Source of the DNA: Lachnospiraceae bacterium AC3007
Lineage (GTDB): Bacteria; Bacillota; Clostridia; Lachnospirales; Lachnospiraceae
Reading direction: 5' to 3'
Assembly: GCA_000621405.1 (NCBI GenBank)
Contig: KK211271.1
Location: 289,765-353,764, forward strand
DNA: 64,000 nt
The translations under genes and the position numbers were made by a program. The notes under the pieces were generated by a model. It did not search any database and was not told the DNA's origin. It saw only the letters and a program-made list of their open reading frames with translations. Positions 1 to 8,653 of this stretch are shown here, in pieces; position 1 is the first letter of the stretch, and the number at the start of each line of letters is the position of its first letter.

Positions 1-1284
1 CAGCGCATTGTCCTTGATCCTGTCGTACAGCTTCCGGAATATCGGAGCCGACAGCAATATCCCAACCGCAAGATATATCGCGACGCTCACGATATGATCC
101 ATGTAGTCCTGACCTGCATATCCGCCGAACATTCTTGTTATGTAAACCAAAAACTCATCCACTCCCTCTACCGCGAAGAGCACCCAGCCTATTATCACGA
201 CCAGCATGGCATAGGCCCAGCCGAAGATCCGCGGTATCTTCTTCAGTATCCGCCCCAGCAGTATCCTCTCAAGCGCGATAAAGAAGAAATAATACAGTCC
301 CCAGAGCACGAAATTCCACGCCGCTCCGTGCCAGAGACCGGTGATGAACCAAACGATCAGCAGGTTGACATAAGTTCTAAATCGTCCATGCCTGTTGCCT
401 CCGAGCGGGATATATACATACTCGCGGAACCAGTTGGTGAGCGTCATATGCCATCTTCTCCAGAAGTCCCTTATCGAGGTCGCAACATAGGGGTGGTCAA
501 AATTTTCCGGAAGGGTGAAGCCGAGCATCCGCCCGAGTCCTATGGCCATCATGGAATATCCGCCGAAATCAAAATATATCTGCAGCGTGTATGCCAGTGC
601 GCCGATCCACGCAAAAGGAGTCGATATGTTTTCATATCCCACGGTACCTACATTGCTCCATATAGTACCCAGATTATTTGCCAGAAGCACCTTCATGGCA
701 AGTCCAATAATAAAGGGCTTAAAGCCTTCCTCCAGATCCCTGACCCTCGTGCTCCTGCTCTTTAAGCCGAGCGCCACCTGAGAATAAGTTACAATGGGTC
801 CCGCTATCAGCTGAGGGAACATCAGGATATACGTTCCCAGATCCACGAGTGACCTGTCATACGGGATCCTGCGCCTGTATACATCGATCACATAGGACAG
901 TATCTGGAAGGTGAAAAAAGAGATCCCGAGCGGCAGCTCTATCTGTGGCACCGTAAAGGCGCTGCCGGATATCGAGTTGATATTCTCGATCACAAAGCCC
1001 AGATACTTGAAGAAGCCGAGGATCCCTATGTTGAATATTATGTCAACCAACAGGAGCAGCGTCCTGACTGCCCTTCCCCTGCTCCTGCCGATCCCCGCTG
1101 CCAGGAGATAGTTGACAAGGACCGAGGCGATGATGAGCAGTACATATTTGGGCTCGCCGAACGCATAAAAAACAATACTTCCTATAAGAAGTACAGCATT
1201 CTTCCAGTATCGCGGAACGAGATAATACACCAACAGAAATACCGGAAGGAATCTGAAAATGAAAATCAGTGAACTGAATACCAT
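1..1284 (-). CDS. MBOAT family O-acyltransferase (3' end beyond window)
   Basis: Membrane-bound O-acyltransferase of the AlgI/DltB type, which moves acyl groups onto cell-surface polymers or exported sugars. I translated the minus strand from the ATG at 1284; the frame stays open to the window edge (428 codons). Many hydrophobic segments are visible, with the family hallmarks RDFWRRWHMTLTNWFREYVY near residue 270 and WHGAAWNFVLWG near residue 310, the latter holding the expected catalytic His. It lies 40 bases after the extended reading frame of the AAA+ ATPase gene and is probably cotranscribed with it. The acyl acceptor cannot be told; no dlt genes or secreted SGNH partner are visible in the window. 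Three copies of the TTATGTHAAC motif lie inside it. Confidence 0.9.
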   Translation of the reverse strand, partial: MVFSSLIFIFRFLPVFLLVYYLVPRYWKNAVLLIGSIVFYAFGEPKYVLLIIASVLVNYLLAAGIGRSRGRAVRTLLLLVDIIFNIGILGFFKYLGFVIENINSISGSAFTVPQIELPLGISFFTFQILSYVIDVYRRRIPYDRSLVDLGTYILMFPQLIAGPIVTYSQVALGLKSRSTRVRDLEEGFKPFIIGLAMKVLLANNLGTIWSNVGTVGYENISTPFAWIGALAYTLQIYFDFGGYSMMAIGLGRMLGFTLPENFDHPYVATSIRDFWRRWHMTLTNWFREYVYIPLGGNRHGRFRTYVNLLIVWFITGLWHGAAWNFVLWGLYYFFFIALERILLGRILKKIPRIFGWAYAMLVVIIGWVLFAVEGVDEFLVYITRMFGGYAGQDYMDHIVSVAIYLAVGILLSAPIFRKLYDRIKDNAL

Positions 1285-1323
1285 GATCTATCCAATATAC
1301 TCTCTGCGGGTCAGCGCCCGCCT

Positions 1324-1509
1324 TCATTCTTTTTTTCTTTGCCGACTTTTCTCCTCCGGCTTCTTTTCTTCCTGTCTGTCCTGCGCCCTTATCTCCCGGG
1401 ACCTGCAGTCCGATCTGTCCGGCTCCTTTATCTCCCGGGATCTGCCGTCCGATCTGTCCGGCTCCTTCAAGTATCTCTCTTCGTACCGGTCCGGAAGATC
1501 CTGAATCTT
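1324..1509 (-). other. In-frame 61-codon extension behind the TAG stop of the AAA+ gene
   Basis: Directly after the TAG stop (1512-1510) the same frame stays open for 61 codons to a TGA at 1326-1324. The encoded tail is highly charged and Arg/Glu/Lys rich. It contains two 39-bp tandem copies (1388-1465) that encode a 13-residue unit beginning KEPDRSD and ending SREI. The repeat length is a multiple of three, as expected if the tract was once translated. There is no convincing start codon with a ribosome binding site inside it. It may be a former C-terminus cut off by a recent nonsense change, a readthrough extension, or chance. Confidence 0.5.
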
Positions 1510-3597
1510 CTATAAAAGATACGCATACTTGCCGAGCAGATCAGCCGTAAACGAGACGGATGAAGCCTTACCCAGCTCGAGCCTGACCGCGTGTATAAGA
1601 TGAGCCATGGACAGGATCTCATCCCGTCCCGCGGCATACGCGCACGCATTAAGGAATACGGTTTTGATCATGCTGCCGGTAAAGGTATCAAACTGCGACG
1701 AAAGATAATCCATGTCCAGATCCTCATGCGGCAGGCCTTCCGGAATACAGCTCTCCCATATCTCGCGCCTCAGACTCTCGTCGGGATTTTCAAAACGCAC
1801 CACATATCTGATACGGCGAAGAAAGGCCGGATCGATATTGCTCATGATATTGGTCGCCATGATGACGATACCGTCATACGCCTCTATCCGTTGCAGAAGA
1901 TACGAGATCTCAGTATTGGCATACCGGTCCTTCGAATCATGCACCTCGCTCCTTACCCCGAAGAGCGCGTCAGCCTCATCAAAAAAGAGCACGGAATCCG
2001 TCTTTTCGGCAAACAAAAAACCCTTTTCCAGATTTTTCTCTGTTTCACCTATATACTTGTCGACTATGCTCGACAGATTCACCTGATACAGAGGAAGCGA
2101 GAGTTCTCCCGCAATGGCGTTCGCCGTCATGGTCTTGCCGGTGCCGGGAGGTCCCGACAGCAGCAGCGATACAGAGCGGCCATAGGGGTAGTTTTGGCGA
2201 AGCTTCCAGCTGTCCAATATCACGGGACTCTTCCGTATACCCTCGATGGCGTCATTCAGGACTGCCCTGATCTGTGGCTTGACCTTGACGTCATCAAGAT
2301 GCAGCGAGGGATAGAGCACACGACCCACGCTCCTGCTCTCCCCGGCCTCTGCCCGCTCGATACAGAGCCTTGCGAAAAGAGCCTCCTCTCCGGCGCCTAT
2401 ATCGGTCGTCTGCGGCATACGCTCCGCAAAGCCCCGGATCATAAGTGATATCTCGCTGGGACTCAGTCTGTAACGCATGGCAAATCTGTCTGCTTCAAGC
2501 GTCAGCCCGCCAAGCTTTGCAAAACCCTCCCACAGTCTTCTGCGATCTTCATAGTCTGTCTCCTCCGGCAGTTCCAGCAGGAGACATTCGTTGGGTAGCT
2601 GCGGATCAAGGATCGCCCTCCTCATATCCGAGCAAAGGATCAGCGATATCCCGGCGTCAGTGATGGGCGTAAAGAAGATCCGGCCCAATGCTTCCTGATC
2701 CAGGCGGCTCTTCTCGCTCTCTTCCACGCCTCCGGTCATGAAATACTCCGTGATCCCGTAGAAGCAGACAGCGGCATCGTCAAAGACCGCCTCGCGTATC
2801 AGTGCTGCCTTCAGGGATTCAAGTCCGTCCCGTCCCGCTTTACGGAAAAAATCCGATATGTTCACAAAGAGAACTCTCATGGATAGATTTTTAGCTATGT
2901 GCTTTACCAGAAAACGTCTGCCTCCCTTTCCGGAAAGCTGGAGGATCCTTCCCTCTCCCGGCCGGTCTCCCTCATTTCCCAGAAAGGCCGTCCCTGCACT
3001 GATGAGTTCCTCGTGAACAAATGCCTCATGCAGCTTATCTCCGTCACGTCCGGGATCAAAGCAGAACGTAAACTCCGTAAGCAGAGGATTCATCTCATCA
3101 CTTCCGAAAAGATATCCGAAGACCCTCTCATCTATCCTGAGTTCGGCATACTGCATCGGTGATGCCGCAGGATCCACATAGCATATCTTTCCTGCATGAA
3201 ATATGCAGCGCTCTATCTCCTCAACCCCGGGAAAAGGCACCCCCTCAAGCAGAAAGGCAAGATGAAGGTTCACTGAATAACCGAAATACTCCGTAAGGTA
3301 CGCTCCGAATTCCGGGAAAGAAAACAGGGCAAGGGATAGCTCCAAAAAAGACTGCATGACGTCCAGATCCCCCAAAAGATGCAGCACTCTTCTGTAGCGT
3401 ACTACCCTTATATCCGGCTCATCCTTATCCTCACTCGCAAGCGCCTGCGCCCAGGACTTCATATCTCCGTCTGTAAGGAGCGAAACAAAGGAAGAGAGAG
3501 ACGGGTACTTCTTAAGACTTCTTCTCACCCCGGTACTCTCCAGATACCGGTCGCATCTTAATATTATAAGTGCTATGGCTGTCTCGGGAAATGTCAT
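1510..3597 (-). CDS. AAA+ ATPase, large two-part protein
   Basis: A 695-residue protein whose C-terminal third is a clear AAA+ module: Walker A GPPGTGKT near residue 482, Walker B VLFFDEAD near 535, and the second-region arginines in NIDPAFLRRIRYVVRF. The N-terminal half looks like a winged-helix/degenerate ATPase half without a P-loop; only a weak GKGGRR sits where one might be. Such architecture is used by AAA+ remodellers, including those of contractile injection systems, but no other gene of such a system is visible here, so substrate and role are unknown. Transcription probably continues into the MBOAT gene. The frame reopens after its TAG stop, described separately. Confidence 0.75.
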   Translation of the reverse strand: MTFPETAIALIILRCDRYLESTGVRRSLKKYPSLSSFVSLLTDGDMKSWAQALASEDKDEPDIRVVRYRRVLHLLGDLDVMQSFLELSLALFSFPEFGAYLTEYFGYSVNLHLAFLLEGVPFPGVEEIERCIFHAGKICYVDPAASPMQYAELRIDERVFGYLFGSDEMNPLLTEFTFCFDPGRDGDKLHEAFVHEELISAGTAFLGNEGDRPGEGRILQLSGKGGRRFLVKHIAKNLSMRVLFVNISDFFRKAGRDGLESLKAALIREAVFDDAAVCFYGITEYFMTGGVEESEKSRLDQEALGRIFFTPITDAGISLILCSDMRRAILDPQLPNECLLLELPEETDYEDRRRLWEGFAKLGGLTLEADRFAMRYRLSPSEISLMIRGFAERMPQTTDIGAGEEALFARLCIERAEAGESRSVGRVLYPSLHLDDVKVKPQIRAVLNDAIEGIRKSPVILDSWKLRQNYPYGRSVSLLLSGPPGTGKTMTANAIAGELSLPLYQVNLSSIVDKYIGETEKNLEKGFLFAEKTDSVLFFDEADALFGVRSEVHDSKDRYANTEISYLLQRIEAYDGIVIMATNIMSNIDPAFLRRIRYVVRFENPDESLRREIWESCIPEGLPHEDLDMDYLSSQFDTFTGSMIKTVFLNACAYAAGRDEILSMAHLIHAVRLELGKASSVSFTADLLGKYAYLL

Positions 3598-3711
3598 CTT
3601 AACCCCCCGTCCTTATCCCGTGATGGATCTTCTAAGCACTGCGCGCCATCCGCTGCCCGGATAACGCCGTGCTAAGCAGGTTGCATGTTCGGGCATATTA
3701 CTTACTTTTTC

Positions 3712-4947
3712 TTACAGCGGATATTTGTCCGTAAGTGTCTTAACTATATCTCTTGCGGGAGCGACTCCGTCCTCTTTCTGTTTCACTACAAGAGAGATCG
3801 CCTCTGCAACCTTGTCCATATCCTCGGTATTGAATCCGCGGGTAGTGACTGCAGGTGTTCCGAGCCTGATTCCGCTCGTTACGAAAGGCTTCTGGGGATC
3901 ATTGGGTATCGTGTTCTTATTTGCCGTGATATGAGCCTCGTCAAGCCAGGCCTCGACCTCCTTGCCGGTAAGGCCCTGGGGCACAAGGTTCAGGAGCATG
4001 AGGTGATTGTCCGTACCGCCGGACACTATGGCAAGATCCCTGCCAAGCAGTCCCTTTGCGAGCGCCTGGGCATTGTCGATGATGTTACGCGCATATTCCT
4101 TGAAAGAAGGATCCAGCGCCTCCTTGAAACATACAGCCTTCGCCGCTATCACATGCATCAGCGGACCGCCCTGTATACCCGGGAATATGGCCTTGTTGAA
4201 GTTGAACTTGTCGGCAGCCTCCTGATTGCAGAGGATCAGTCCTCCTCTGGGGCCTCTCAATGTCTTGTGGGTGGTCGTCGTCACGACATCAGCTATGCCT
4301 ATGGGGCTCGGATGATAACCTCCTGCCACAAGACCCGCGATATGAGCCATATCTACCATGAGGTAGGCTCCGACCTCGTCGGCGATCTCTCTGAACTTCT
4401 TGAAATCTATCGTGCGCGCATATGCGGATGCGCCGGCCACTATGAGCTTGGGCTTGCACTCTTTGGCGATGCGACGCACCTCATCATAGTCGATGAAGCC
4501 TTCGTCATTGACGCCGTAAGGCACGCAGTTGAAATACTTGCCGCTGAAATTGACCGGTGAACCGTGTGAGAGATGTCCGCCCTGATCGAGGTTCATGCCC
4601 ATAAAGGTATCGCCCGGAGTCATCATCGCAAAGAATACCGCCATGTTGGCCTGAGCGCCGGAGTGCGGCTGCACGTTGGCATAATCACAGCCGAAGAGCT
4701 TCTTGGCCCTCTCTCTGGCTATGTCCTCGACCACGTCCACGCACTGGCATCCGCCGTAGTATCTCTTTCCGGGATAACCCTCTGCGTACTTGTTGGTCAG
4801 AGGACTTCCCATTGCAGCCATGACTGCCTTGGATACCCAGTTTTCCGAGGCTATGAGCTCGATATGGTCATTCTGCCTCTGCTGCTCTGCTTTGATCGCA
4901 TCAGCGATCTCGCTGTCCGCCGTGCGTATCTCATCAAATGAATACAT
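3712..4947 (-). CDS. glyA: Serine hydroxymethyltransferase
   Basis: PLP enzyme that interconverts serine and glycine while loading one-carbon units onto tetrahydrofolate in the cytosol. Its 411 residues match the usual bacterial length. The PLP lysine lies in [13 protein letters not shown] near residue 227, and the N-terminal substrate-loop motif [15 protein letters not shown] is intact. The start ATG is preceded by AGGAGG at ideal spacing. It stands alone between the AAA+ gene and an unknown membrane protein gene. Confidence 0.97.
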   Translation of the reverse strand: MYSFDEIRTADSEIADAIKAEQQRQNDHIELIASENWVSKAVMAAMGSPLTNKYAEGYPGKRYYGGCQCVDVVEDIARERAKKLFGCDYANVQPHSGAQANMAVFFAMMTPGDTFMGMNLDQGGHLSHGSPVNFSGKYFNCVPYGVNDEGFIDYDEVRRIAKECKPKLIVAGASAYARTIDFKKFREIADEVGAYLMVDMAHIAGLVAGGYHPSPIGIADVVTTTTHKTLRGPRGGLILCNQEAADKFNFNKAIFPGIQGGPLMHVIAAKAVCFKEALDPSFKEYARNIIDNAQALAKGLLGRDLAIVSGGTDNHLMLLNLVPQGLTGKEVEAWLDEAHITANKNTIPNDPQKPFVTSGIRLGTPAVTTRGFNTEDMDKVAEAISLVVKQKEDGVAPARDIVKTLTDKYPL

Positions 4948-5011
4948 CTCCTACCTCCTGTTGAATATTAGTTTGATAATATCATCATCCGCCGGTCGGC
5001 CCGCCGGATGT

Positions 5012-6037
5012 TCAATTCATCCATTTAAAATCCCCGTCATCCTCGTAATCCCGGGCGCCATAGCCATAATCATCGGCCCCGTCCTCATCATATCTGTAAT
5101 CGTTGTAATCCTCATCATATCCGCCATCCCGGTAGCTTCGCTTCTGACGGCCGCTGTCTTCGTAGCCGCTGTCCTCGTATCCCGTCTCATGCAACAGCTC
5201 ATCCTCCACGGCTGTCCTTGCATTCTTTGCGCTCCCCGCGATAAGGCTCAGCAGATGACTGTGATGAATGATAAATACAGCCGCCAGCATGAAAAGATGC
5301 GTGTAAAAAACTCCCACAATATAATAATTGCGCTCCAGCAGGTATCCCGCTCCGAACCCGAAGATGCAGAGCACGGATGTCGAGACAAGTCCCATGATGA
5401 GCAGCGGCAGGTTTTTGAAGGCATTTACGATATTATGAAGGAAATCAGAGAAGGAAGCGTCGAAGTATACGAAGCGTCCTATCATCAGTCCCAGATAATA
5501 CATGACCACCGGGCTGTACTCGCTCTCATCCCCGATCTTATTGAGCCACACAAGGATAAGTATCGCGTAAAACATGCCTAAAAGCCTGATCGAAGCTTTT
5601 TCCTCCCTGGTGAGATTCTTAAGCGGTATGATCAGCTTGTCCAGTATGGTATTGAGCACACATGACAGGCAGATCAGGAGAAGAAGGACAAAATCCTTCC
5701 ATTCGCCCCATATCATCATGAATGCTTCCAGTCCCGCATCCCCCATACTCCCGCTCTCAAGGCAGAGCGAATATATATGGTTCAGGATCACGTACGCGCT
5801 CGCAAAAGACATAACGGAGGTCGCCGATATCATCATCTCGTAGAACAGCTGCACCAGAGTATGCGTCCGGATATTGAACGCCTTTTTCTTCTCGCGCCTG
5901 TCCATTCCCGCTGTCGTGACAGCGGCTCCGCCGATGATCAGGGCCACGCACAGGATCATTGCTGCAAGGGATGCTGCAAGGAATAATATCTTTTCAATCA
6001 TCCCGAAATCGGGATTGGTATATGCTTCAAGCGACAT
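5012..6037 (-). CDS. Polytopic membrane protein of unknown function with acidic Tyr-rich tail
   Basis: Not recognised. 341 residues with about eight hydrophobic segments, the first near residues 15-40 and the last ending near 265. A hydrophilic tail follows, very rich in Tyr, Asp, Gly and Glu, with a short internal duplication (YEDSG twice). An AAGGTG ribosome binding site lies before the ATG. The gene follows the glycosyltransferase by 21 bases, so the two are likely cotranscribed; a role in envelope or surface polysaccharide work would fit but is only inference. A short imperfect GC-rich hairpin lies behind the stop near 4988-5010. Confidence 0.6.
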   Translation of the reverse strand: MSLEAYTNPDFGMIEKILFLAASLAAMILCVALIIGGAAVTTAGMDRREKKKAFNIRTHTLVQLFYEMMISATSVMSFASAYVILNHIYSLCLESGSMGDAGLEAFMMIWGEWKDFVLLLLICLSCVLNTILDKLIIPLKNLTREEKASIRLLGMFYAILILVWLNKIGDESEYSPVVMYYLGLMIGRFVYFDASFSDFLHNIVNAFKNLPLLIMGLVSTSVLCIFGFGAGYLLERNYYIVGVFYTHLFMLAAVFIIHHSHLLSLIAGSAKNARTAVEDELLHETGYEDSGYEDSGRQKRSYRDGGYDEDYNDYRYDEDGADDYGYGARDYEDDGDFKWMN

Positions 6038-6058
6038 ATCTCAACGGCACCTTTTCCC

Positions 6059-7075
6059 TTAATTAAATCCCACGAGCATCTGTGCTATCTTATAGCCGCC
6101 CGTGCATATCTTTCTTCCGCCCTTGCCGGGAAGATTGATGGTCTCGCCTACCACGCTGTGACGAATAAGGAAATAAGTCTGCACATCCTTTGATCTTAAG
6201 TATTCCCAGAGCTGCTTTTTCTTTGCCAGCGACTCGGCATCTCCGGCCTTGATAAGGAAGATCGAGGAGATCACCATCATGATCTCGAGATAGTTCCTCA
6301 TGTACTTCTTCAGCTTTCTGTTCTCGATCTTCGTGTCCCTGAAATAATCTATCATGAGCTTCGTGACCTTGATCTGCTGATCTATGCGCGAGATCATGAC
6401 GCTCTCATTAACGGACTGATCCTCCCTGCCGATGTAGTATCTGTAGAAATTCACGGGCAGATAATAGATCGACTTCACGTAGGGAAGCGGCTCGAAGACA
6501 TATATGTTGTCCACGTAGAAGGTATGGGAAGGAAGCTCCATTCCGCATTTCCTCAGGAGCTTGGTCCTGTAGATCACGGAGTGCATCAGGATGTAGCGGC
6601 CCTTCCTGAAATGCTTTGTGTCATCCCAGCTGACTATCTCCTCCACGGGAACCGAGGACTCATAATGCATGATCTTCTTGCGCTTAGCGCCCTCTTTGTC
6701 ATATACGAAATTGCAGAGCATCATATCCAGGACTTCGTCTCCGCCCGTAACCTCGCGGAGCTTCTCCAGTACCTGCATGTAGGCGCTCTCATCCACCCTG
6801 TCATCGGAATCAACTACCTTGAAATAAAGACCTGTCGCGTTCTTTATCCCGGTATTGACGGCCTCGCCGTGTCCTCCGTTCTCCTGATGGATCGCCCTTA
6901 TGATCCCGGGGTACTTTTCCTGATACTTGTCTGCCATATCTCCGGTGAGATCGCTGGAGCCGTCATCGATTATCAGTATCTCCACCTCATCCCCTCCGGG
7001 AAGCAGCGACTCTATACATCTCCCCATATAATCCTGCGAATTATAGCAGGGTACAGCAAATGTCAGCAGTTTCAT
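6059..7075 (-). CDS. Family 2 glycosyltransferase
   Basis: Cytosolic inverting GT-A glycosyltransferase, 338 residues. The N-terminus shows the family signature FAVPCYNSQDYMGRCIESLL, then IIDDGSSD (nucleotide-sugar binding) near residue 35 and the metal-binding VDSDDRV near residue 91. No membrane helix is evident. The start overlaps the stop of the 76-residue upstream gene (ATGA), so translation is coupled. The sugar donor and acceptor cannot be told from sequence. Confidence 0.85.
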   Translation of the reverse strand: MKLLTFAVPCYNSQDYMGRCIESLLPGGDEVEILIIDDGSSDLTGDMADKYQEKYPGIIRAIHQENGGHGEAVNTGIKNATGLYFKVVDSDDRVDESAYMQVLEKLREVTGGDEVLDMMLCNFVYDKEGAKRKKIMHYESSVPVEEIVSWDDTKHFRKGRYILMHSVIYRTKLLRKCGMELPSHTFYVDNIYVFEPLPYVKSIYYLPVNFYRYYIGREDQSVNESVMISRIDQQIKVTKLMIDYFRDTKIENRKLKKYMRNYLEIMMVISSIFLIKAGDAESLAKKKQLWEYLRSKDVQTYFLIRHSVVGETINLPGKGGRKICTGGYKIAQMLVGFN

Positions 7076-7302
7076 TGTCTCATCCTCTTTCCGTCATATT
7101 GTATCTGAAGGGTAAGATAATCCCTTATCTGATCTATGCAGGACTCCTTTGAGGCGCTTCCTCTGGCGAGGGAAAGCGAAGCAGCCATCATGTTCACCAC
7201 ATGGTCATCCACTCTTTCCTTTATCTCTTCAAGAATCTGAAGCTTTTCCTCGTAATCATCTGCATCCAGAAATCTGAGCAGATCCTCATTCACTCCGTCC
7301 AT
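7072..7302 (-). CDS. Small acidic helical protein upstream of the glycosyltransferase
   Basis: 76 residues, not recognised. It is predicted mostly helical (heptad-like LLRFLDADDYEEKLQILEEIKERV) and acidic, without membrane segment or signal peptide. The start has a good GGGGGAGAG ribosome binding site. The stop overlaps the start of the glycosyltransferase by four bases, and holA ends 45 bases upstream. The coupling suggests a partner or regulator of that enzyme, but nothing in the sequence proves it. Confidence 0.6.
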   Translation of the reverse strand: MDGVNEDLLRFLDADDYEEKLQILEEIKERVDDHVVNMMAASLSLARGSASKESCIDQIRDYLTLQIQYDGKRMRQ

Positions 7303-7346
7303 TGTCTCTCCCCCATGCTACCGGCGCGCTCTCCCCGGATGTCCTT

Positions 7347-8342
7347 CTAGTCCATCCTGAGGCCCGCTGCCGTGTTGGTGATGATAAGTTCCACAGCAAG
7401 TCTGTCCTCGATCCTGCCCTGCTTTATCTCTCTGTCAGCTTTTACGCAGGAATCGATGACGCTTATCATCCTGCTCCGGCTGTATTTCTGACCCTGGCGT
7501 ATGTATTTCTTGACGAGCCAGTCCTTAATGTCTGTCGTATCATGTATCCCGTTGATGTCCAGGCCTTTTTTGTTCAGGTCCCAGACCATCAGCATGCTCC
7601 TGAAATGGCTCTCTATCCTGCCGAGCACGCTGTATGCGCTCTGCTTTTTGTCGCCGGCCATCTCGTAATATATGCCGATTGCCTCGTCGAGCCTGTTGTC
7701 GGCTATCGCATCCATCATGGCGAAGATATTGAAGGACGGTGAGCGCGGGACCATAAGTATCACGTCATCCTTAGTCACTGTCTCTCTGTCAAAAGCATAG
7801 GATGCAAGCTTTTTTATCTCCATATCGAGGGGTGTCATCTCGTCGCCGACCCGGTCGACAAGGGCTTCGACGGCATCCGCGTCGACACCTTTGCCCTGCC
7901 TCTTAAAATCCGCCCTGATCCAGCGCCTTAAGAGATCATCCTTGAATCTCTCCGCCGGGGCATCATATCCGTTCTTATGCGCAGCAATATAGCTCTTCCC
8001 GCGCTTATCGACATCCTCTTCATCAAATATGATGACCGTTGTCCCGGAAGGATCATCGATGTACTCTGCGATCTCCTCGGTGCTTTTCTTAAAGAAGCCG
8101 GAATCCTTCACATGTATCACCCGCTTCTCGGCCATGAAAGGAAGAGTCACTGCAAGCGAGATGACCTCTTCAGGATCCGTGGAATCCCCGGAAAAATGCG
8201 CAAAGTTGAGATTGTCCCCGGGGGCTACGAGGGCTTTTATCAGCTGGTTCCTGTAGTTTTCCCGAAGGTACGGCTCGTCGCCGTATATGAGATACACAGG
8301 AGCGAAATCATTATTCTTTACATCTTCCGATATATTTCTCAT
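7347..8342 (-). CDS. holA: DNA polymerase III delta subunit
   Basis: Clamp-loader subunit that opens the sliding clamp during replication. The N-terminus (NDFAPVYLIYGDEPYLREN) and the region around FMAEKRVIHVKDSGFF match HolA, and the total of 331 residues from the chosen start fits the family. I chose the ATG at 8342 because the sequence from there aligns with HolA N-termini; an in-frame ATG at 8387 would add 15 residues with no family look. The best Shine-Dalgarno (GGAGG) is about 19 bases upstream of 8342, so the start is uncertain. A large hairpin separates it from the upstream carboxypeptidase gene. Confidence 0.88.
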   Translation of the reverse strand: MRNISEDVKNNDFAPVYLIYGDEPYLRENYRNQLIKALVAPGDNLNFAHFSGDSTDPEEVISLAVTLPFMAEKRVIHVKDSGFFKKSTEEIAEYIDDPSGTTVIIFDEEDVDKRGKSYIAAHKNGYDAPAERFKDDLLRRWIRADFKRQGKGVDADAVEALVDRVGDEMTPLDMEIKKLASYAFDRETVTKDDVILMVPRSPSFNIFAMMDAIADNRLDEAIGIYYEMAGDKKQSAYSVLGRIESHFRSMLMVWDLNKKGLDINGIHDTTDIKDWLVKKYIRQGQKYSRSRMISVIDSCVKADREIKQGRIEDRLAVELIITNTAAGLRMD

Positions 8343-8416
8343 CCCTTGTTGTTCGTTATGGCCTCCGGCACGTACCATGTGTATCATCAGTTAATGCATT
8401 TGCTGCGGTTTTCGAT

Positions 8417-8586
8417 GCTCGCCGGAAGATATATATTTTTCAGAGCAATAAGCACGTCGAACTTAGCGAAGGCGAGTGCCCTGGCCCGACTAAGCTGCGA
8501 AGCGCGTTACGAGGGCCGCTTGGGCACGAAGGCTGAGCTTAGTGAGATCGTAGCCGCGGTTGAAAAATATATATCTTCCGGAGAGC
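8417..8586 (-). repeat. Long hairpin / MITE-like inverted repeat element
   Basis: The two 20-base arms at 8422-8441 and 8562-8581 are perfect reverse complements, and with one mismatch the match extends to about 25 bases. The roughly 120 bases between them hold further nested complementary segments (GTGCCC/GGGCAC and GGCCC/GGGCC). The element fills the gap between the carboxypeptidase gene and holA. It has no coding appearance and could be a MITE, a structured RNA or an unusually large terminator. Strand is nominal. Confidence 0.65.
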
Positions 8587-8653
8587 CAATGACCAATGTC
8601 CATAAGTGGCACCTGCACTTTATACCTCATGCTGCCGGTCTTACCTTAAACTA

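Noticed and set aside
1..3597. Contractile injection system locus suggested by the AAA+ ATPase
   Set aside because: No tail sheath, tube, spike or baseplate gene is visible in the window, so the resemblance of one ATPase is not enough.
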